A DNA stretch of 18,489 nt from Bacteroidota bacterium (GTDB lineage: Bacteria > Bacteroidota > Ignavibacteria > Palsa-1295). The stretch covers positions 1 to 18,489 of the forward strand of contig JANYDV010000106.1 of the NCBI GenBank assembly GCA_025363505.1, in the 5' to 3' direction. The position numbers were made by a program, and so were the translations under genes. This document shows, piece after piece, positions 14,486 to 18,489 of this stretch. Each line of letters opens with the position of its first letter. Position 1 is the stretch's first letter. The notes below the pieces were generated by a model. The model was not told the DNA's origin and searched no databases. It saw only the letters and a list, made by a program, of their open reading frames with translations.

Positions 14486-16213
14486 ATGCCTAATCATTCT
14501 ATAGAACATACGATCAACACACTGCCAATAGTCGTTGGTATTACGGGGCATCGTGATATTCGTGCCGAAGATTTGAGCCAGCTCAAACATAGCGTCGAAA
14601 CAATTTTCCGCGAATTACTATCACTCTATCCGCATACACCACTGACATTTCTCTCCTCCCTTGCCGAAGGGGCTGATCGTATCGGTGCAGAAGTGGCGCT
14701 TGAAATGGGGCTGACGTTGGTATGCCCACTACCGCTCGAACCCGAACTCTACAAAACAGATTTTGAGAGTGACGAGTCGCGTCAAGAATTTGATCGGATG
14801 GTAGCTGCATCGAAAAGTTGGTTTACGCTACCGTTAGTAAAAAATGTTACTGCCGAAAGTATTAAACAAAACGGGCATGACCGCGATTTGCAATATGCAC
14901 AAGTCGGAGCCTATCATGCACAGCATAGCCAGATACTCATAGCACTGTGGGACGGTCAGATTCTGGATAGTGTCGGTGGTACCGGTAAAGTTGTTCGTTA
15001 CAAGCTCGAAGGTATTCCGAAAATTTTTGGCAAAGCGCAAAGCCCGCTCGACCCTGTAGAGACCGGTCCGGTCTATCACGTGCTCACACCCCGACAGACA
15101 AATCCTGTGCTTGAGGGAGCTGCTTTTACCGTGAAGAAATATTACCCGCGCGGCTATGGCAGTTACGAGGAAGCGAAAATTTCTTTCGAAAGAATTTTTC
15201 AGCAGATCGATCTTTTTAATGACGATACCGAAAAACATGCCTCTCAATTATTGGAAAGCAAGCAACAAAGTGAGGGGTACTTGCTCGGAGATTTGCAGAC
15301 AACTGATCTGTCATTAGAGCTTTGTACGATTGCTGATCACTATAGTACGGCTGATTCGTTAGCCACATATTTTCAACGCCATACACGACGGGCGTTTGTC
15401 GGTATCTTTTCTTTTGTCTTTAGCGCCGCAATTTGTTTTGATCTCTACGCGCATATCTATCACGAAAATTCCTTTGTGCTGGGCGGCTATTTATTTGCAT
15501 TGTTCATTGCCTTTATTTGGTATAGTTACGCAAAACGCCAACATTATCAAACAAAATATCTTGACTATCGCGCACTTGCCGAGGGGTTGCGGGTACAGTT
15601 TTTCTGGAGGTTTGTCAATCTCAGTCATACAGCGGGTGATTACTATATTCGAAAACAAAAAAGCGAAATGGATTGGATTCGCTTCGCGATGCGAACAGCG
15701 GCGATCCCTCTGAACGATCTGGTCTTTTCGAATATGACTGATAAAGACAAAACTTCTGAACGTCTGAATCTAGTGTTGCACGCGTGGGTCGAGGATCAGG
15801 CAAAATATTACCCAAAAGCACTGAAACGAGACCATTACCGCCTCCATCGTCTTGAACGCAGTATTAATTTATTATTCTATGTGGGCGTTGGCTTGGCGGT
15901 GTTACAATTACTAATCACCATTCCTCATGAAATAAAAGACTTTCTTGTCGTTGCGACGGGTCTTGCTCCGATAACGGCGGCGTTGCTCGGGGGCTACATC
16001 GAACGTAATGCTTTGGTGGGGCACATTAAACAGTACGAACGGATGGGAGTAATGTTTGTGCAAGCGAAAGAGTATCTCACGTATCTTTTGAACGAAAAAC
16101 GGAATGAAGATGCGGCAAATTTTATTTTTGAATTAGGCGCAGAAGCACTTGGTGAAAGCGGCGACTGGATGCTCTTGCATCGTGAGCGACCTCTGGAAGT
16201 ACCGAAAGGGTAG
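14486..16213 (+). CDS. SLOG-like nucleotide-binding domain fused to multi-helix membrane (SLATT-like) region
   Basis: The 575-residue protein begins with a Rossmann-like domain having GITGHRDI (18-25), LSSLAEGADRIGAE (57-70) and ILIALWDGQ (150-158). These are hallmarks of the SLOG (DprA/LOG-related) superfamily, which binds nucleotides or nucleotide-derived signals. A linker of about 130 residues leads to two pairs of membrane helices, about 303-322/328-348 and 459-479/485-505. The conserved segment YRALAEGLRVQFFWR (361-375) lies between the pairs, and WVEDQAKYYPKALKRDHY precedes helix 3, as in SLATT/DUF4231-like effectors. Known SLOG-SLATT proteins are predicted sensors coupled to membrane-perturbing effectors in nucleotide-signalling conflict systems. 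Here both parts are in one chain, 5 nt downstream of fbp, without a visible nucleotide cyclase. Domain reading is by eye; the role as a defence or stress effector is inferred. It converges with the next gene, 9 nt between stops. Confidence 0.75.
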   Translation: MPNHSIEHTINTLPIVVGITGHRDIRAEDLSQLKHSVETIFRELLSLYPHTPLTFLSSLAEGADRIGAEVALEMGLTLVCPLPLEPELYKTDFESDESRQEFDRMVAASKSWFTLPLVKNVTAESIKQNGHDRDLQYAQVGAYHAQHSQILIALWDGQILDSVGGTGKVVRYKLEGIPKIFGKAQSPLDPVETGPVYHVLTPRQTNPVLEGAAFTVKKYYPRGYGSYEEAKISFERIFQQIDLFNDDTEKHASQLLESKQQSEGYLLGDLQTTDLSLELCTIADHYSTADSLATYFQRHTRRAFVGIFSFVFSAAICFDLYAHIYHENSFVLGGYLFALFIAFIWYSYAKRQHYQTKYLDYRALAEGLRVQFFWRFVNLSHTAGDYYIRKQKSEMDWIRFAMRTAAIPLNDLVFSNMTDKDKTSERLNLVLHAWVEDQAKYYPKALKRDHYRLHRLERSINLLFYVGVGLAVLQLLITIPHEIKDFLVVATGLAPITAALLGGYIERNALVGHIKQYERMGVMFVQAKEYLTYLLNEKRNEDAANFIFELGAEALGESGDWMLLHRERPLEVPKG

Positions 16214-16222
16214 GCGTCTTTT

Positions 16223-17344
16223 TTATTTTCCGATACACTCTTTATATTTGCTTATTGCTTGATCATAACGGTTGCGATAGTCTTCGTGGCTTTGTTTAAG
16301 GTTCGCAACTTGTGATTCTGCTGTTACGATTTGCTTCTCCAATTTTTTAATCTCATAAGCATCAGCCCGCGCTTGAGCATTTTGCAATTCTTTCGAGATT
16401 CGTAAGTATCTGCTATAGCTTAACCAATATGATTCTTCAGTCTTAATCAATGTCTTTTTTTGGTCAGTGATATTTGATAATAATTTCATACATCGATCAT
16501 GTGACGGCAACGCGATCAGCTTAAAAGGCTCAGCAAATCGCTCGGGAATAATAATTGGCGTGCCATCAGCATCTTCAGGTTGTATACTCCAGATGAAATT
16601 TCCTCCGTCAGGAGGCAAAGGTACTTCTTGGGGCCAATTTGATTGCTGAACAGCGGTAACTACTTTCTCAAAGTATGGTCGATTATTGAGGATCGCTTGC
16701 TTAGGATCTTGCGAAGGAAGCAGCTCGACCAGTTTTAATCGGTAATTCACATTACCAAAAGGTGACGGCACCAGTGGGGTCCAGCTAAAGAGTATTGTAG
16801 GCTCGAGACCTGCAACGACCGATGAACCATCCGTCGGTTGCAACAATGTAGGGAGTGAGTACTTTGCTAAAAAAAACGATCGGCAATCGTGGTTGGATAA
16901 TACATTTATTTCTGCGGTATTTCCGCCAACCATCGAGACGCAAAGCTCATACGAACCTTCGGGAAGCATGCCACTGCGTATTGTTGTTTGTCTCAGTTCG
17001 CCATTAAAGTTGATTGCATTTTGCGGGAAGAGATCTCCGCCAAAAAAAGTACTCTGCCCGGGTGGAATGCTGAGCAACGGCATCGCATCAAGCTTTGAGT
17101 TTGCAACCGAAGAGCCATTGAGCGAAAGGATAGCATTAATTTTTGCGGAAATGGTTTTTGTCCCCGTGTTAATCACGACAAGAGACACTGTTTCACGATG
17201 GCTTTCCCAATCAGAAATTCGCATCGAAGGGTGTGGAGAAAGATTCAAAGTCACTTGCAGACTTTGCGAACGCACAGAAACCGATGACAGTATTAGTGTC
17301 ACCAAGAGTAGGAACAGACGTGACTTCACGAGTAACTTTAACAT
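16223..17344 (-). CDS. Secreted TANFOR-like protein with C-terminal coiled coil
   Basis: From the ATG at 17344 the protein has 373 residues and a clean Sec signal (MLKLLVKSRLFLLLVTLILS, cleavage near SVRS/QS). The frame is open upstream to a TTG at 17389, directly after the CHAT stop, but those 15 residues would precede the signal peptide, so I prefer 17344. A beta-rich N-terminal region ends near 160. Residues about 164-277 (LPTLLQPTDGSSVV ... FSWTPL ... NYRLKLVEL ... PDGGNFIWSIQPED) follow the pattern of the TANFOR domain named from Tannerella forsythia. The last 75 residues (ITDQKKTLIKTEES to KYKECIGK) are charged heptad-like coiled coil. There is no T9SS tail. It is probably periplasmic or surface-located and is co-transcribed behind the CHAT protease, so it may be its partner or substrate (inference). 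Confidence 0.72.
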   Translation of the reverse strand: MLKLLVKSRLFLLLVTLILSSVSVRSQSLQVTLNLSPHPSMRISDWESHRETVSLVVINTGTKTISAKINAILSLNGSSVANSKLDAMPLLSIPPGQSTFFGGDLFPQNAINFNGELRQTTIRSGMLPEGSYELCVSMVGGNTAEINVLSNHDCRSFFLAKYSLPTLLQPTDGSSVVAGLEPTILFSWTPLVPSPFGNVNYRLKLVELLPSQDPKQAILNNRPYFEKVVTAVQQSNWPQEVPLPPDGGNFIWSIQPEDADGTPIIIPERFAEPFKLIALPSHDRCMKLLSNITDQKKTLIKTEESYWLSYSRYLRISKELQNAQARADAYEIKKLEKQIVTAESQVANLKQSHEDYRNRYDQAISKYKECIGK

Positions 17345-17389
17345 ACAGTAAAAACGATTATCAGCAATAATCTGTGACATTATGATCAA

Positions 17390-18489
17390 TTAATATCCTA
17401 TCAGTACAAAGCCTGCCCAATAGAGTGAAATATCGTTGTTGTAGCGTTTCTTTACCGTTGCGCGCATCGAAAGTTGCGCATCCCGTAATGCATCAACATT
17501 TGAGGAGCCTTCGAGTAAGTGCTTATAGAATAACGACATTAATTCGGATGTTTCTTTATCGGGTACTTTCCAGAGACTCATAAGAATATTCCTCGCGCCG
17601 GCGGTACGGAATGCCCTCGGAAGTCCGAAGACGCCTTCCCCGGGTTCGATCACTCCTTTGCCACTTTCGCATGAAGATAATGCGACAAGTTCTGTATTTT
17701 CTAAATCTAAACTCATCGCTTCAAGCGCCGTCAGTATTCCGTCATTTGATGGGTTACTACTACCACCATCTCGAAGTGTTACGTTGGCTCCGCCCAAGAA
17801 TAACGAGCTTCCGACCATTCCATTAGTCGTTGAAGAAATTTGTAAGAATGCTTTAGAGGTGTCTTGACTATTTTTAGAAAAACGCCCATGAGTCGCAATG
17901 TGTAATATGCCGGGGCGATGTATCTTTTCTAATTGTGCTTCGGTTGCATCGGCTCCGAGGTAAGTGTTGGTTTGCCAGTTTTCATTTTTAAAAAGCCCTG
18001 AAATACTCAGAGCTTCGACTTTCGTTCCAGGCAGGCGTTCCAACACCAGAGCAGATACCGATGTCGGAGATGCTACCAATGATGTTTCCGATGGTGTTGT
18101 GGTTTCATAGTTAGGATCGGCAAGAATCGCTATTGATTGATGATGCGAAGCAGAAGAATCGCGGATAAGATCGGCAGTGTTTGCAAGCAACACGATTCTA
18201 TATTTATCTATCAGTTGTGTTTTTGAGTCAAGTTCAAGTGACGCAAATGATATTTGCGAATAGACACCGTCAGGGGAAAGGTAGATTGTTTTAAAAGAAT
18301 TTGCCAGTCGCTCCAGAGGCGACCATAATAACGTACTCACACGCAACAATGCTTTGTTTCTGATTGCGGGTTTTATATTCTGCGCACTAATAGCCCTGAA
18401 GTATTCTCGCATCACCGCGGGATCATTGATGTCGTGAGCATTCCCGATCAACGTTGCCTTCGGGGCAAACTGATCTTCTTGCGAAATAC
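17390..18489 (-). CDS. CHAT-domain (caspase-like) protease, partial (5' end outside window)
   Basis: The frame is open from the right edge (18489) to a TAA at 17392-17390, giving 365 residues; the TTG at 18451 is probably not the true start, since the frame continues beyond it without a stop. The CHAT domain occupies nearly all of it: YLSPDGVYSQISFASLEL, DKYRIVLLANTADLI, catalytic His in ILHIATHGRFS (codon 17890-17888) and catalytic Cys in ALSSCESGKG (codon 17671-17669), then GLPRAFRTAGARNILMSLWK and a final WAGFVLIGY. Both dyad residues are present, so it should be an active clan CD cysteine peptidase. CHAT proteins usually carry N-terminal TPR or other repeats, which would lie outside the window. 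It is followed by the TANFOR-like gene in one operon. Substrate unknown. Confidence 0.9.
   Translation of the reverse strand, partial: ISQEDQFAPKATLIGNAHDINDPAVMREYFRAISAQNIKPAIRNKALLRVSTLLWSPLERLANSFKTIYLSPDGVYSQISFASLELDSKTQLIDKYRIVLLANTADLIRDSSASHHQSIAILADPNYETTTPSETSLVASPTSVSALVLERLPGTKVEALSISGLFKNENWQTNTYLGADATEAQLEKIHRPGILHIATHGRFSKNSQDTSKAFLQISSTTNGMVGSSLFLGGANVTLRDGGSSNPSNDGILTALEAMSLDLENTELVALSSCESGKGVIEPGEGVFGLPRAFRTAGARNILMSLWKVPDKETSELMSLFYKHLLEGSSNVDALRDAQLSMRATVKKRYNNDISLYWAGFVLIGY

Noticed and set aside
16214..16240. T-rich stretch after the SLOG gene as a terminator
   Set aside because: No stem precedes the T's.
1..18489. Mobile elements, CRISPR arrays, tRNA or rRNA genes
   Set aside because: No transposase or integrase frame, no spaced repeat series, and no cloverleaf or rRNA-like sequence noticed on either strand.

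Overview
The window looks like chromosomal DNA from a Bacteroidota/Chlorobiota-type bacterium, probably of the Ignavibacteria/Kapabacteria kind. Three things suggest this. Two proteins (2767-4392 and 11040-12416, minus strand) end in type A Por/type IX secretion sorting domains of the 'YPNP...G.Y...' kind. Most start codons have no Shine-Dalgarno sequence, and at least two leaders carry a TAnnTTTG box, the Bacteroidota-type -7 element. A Tat-type DUF1800/DUF1501 pair and a TANFOR-like protein are also typical of these groups. Base composition is moderate (mid-40s % GC by eye) and even; I see no transposase, integrase, tRNA, rRNA or CRISPR array. The taxonomic placement is inference from protein style, not a database match.

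Left part (1-2665): a minus-strand GT-C membrane glycosyltransferase runs off the left edge. Divergent from it is a plus-strand operon of lgt, a glutaredoxin-like DUF836 protein and a 56-residue two-helix membrane protein. Next (2767-6147, minus) come DUF1800 then DUF1501, both with twin-arginine-like leaders, the second with a T9SS tail. From 6223 a BadF/BadG-type sugar kinase converges on a lipoprotein gene (7199-7771, minus), which is itself divergent from a plus-strand run: FemAB/GNAT-like transferase, group 4 glycosyltransferase (1-nt overlap) and EamA transporter. A hairpin terminator at 10984-11019 ends the minus-strand gene for a secreted protein with three ASH/HYDIN-like repeats and a T9SS tail (11040-12416).

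Central gap (12417-12970): there is no convincing protein gene. Instead it has an 8-bp direct repeat and a dense set of complementary segments ending in eight T's, best read as a structured non-coding RNA of unknown class (about 12554-12788). Downstream are dut, fbp and, 5 nt after fbp, a 575-residue SLOG-like plus multi-helix membrane protein that resembles nucleotide-sensing membrane effectors of bacterial conflict systems.

Right part (16223-18489, minus): a secreted TANFOR-like/coiled-coil protein lies downstream of a CHAT-family (caspase-like) protease whose N-terminus is beyond the right edge. The CHAT operon converges on the SLOG gene with only 9 nt between stops. The most interesting items are the putative structured RNA, the SLOG-membrane protein and the CHAT/TANFOR pair.
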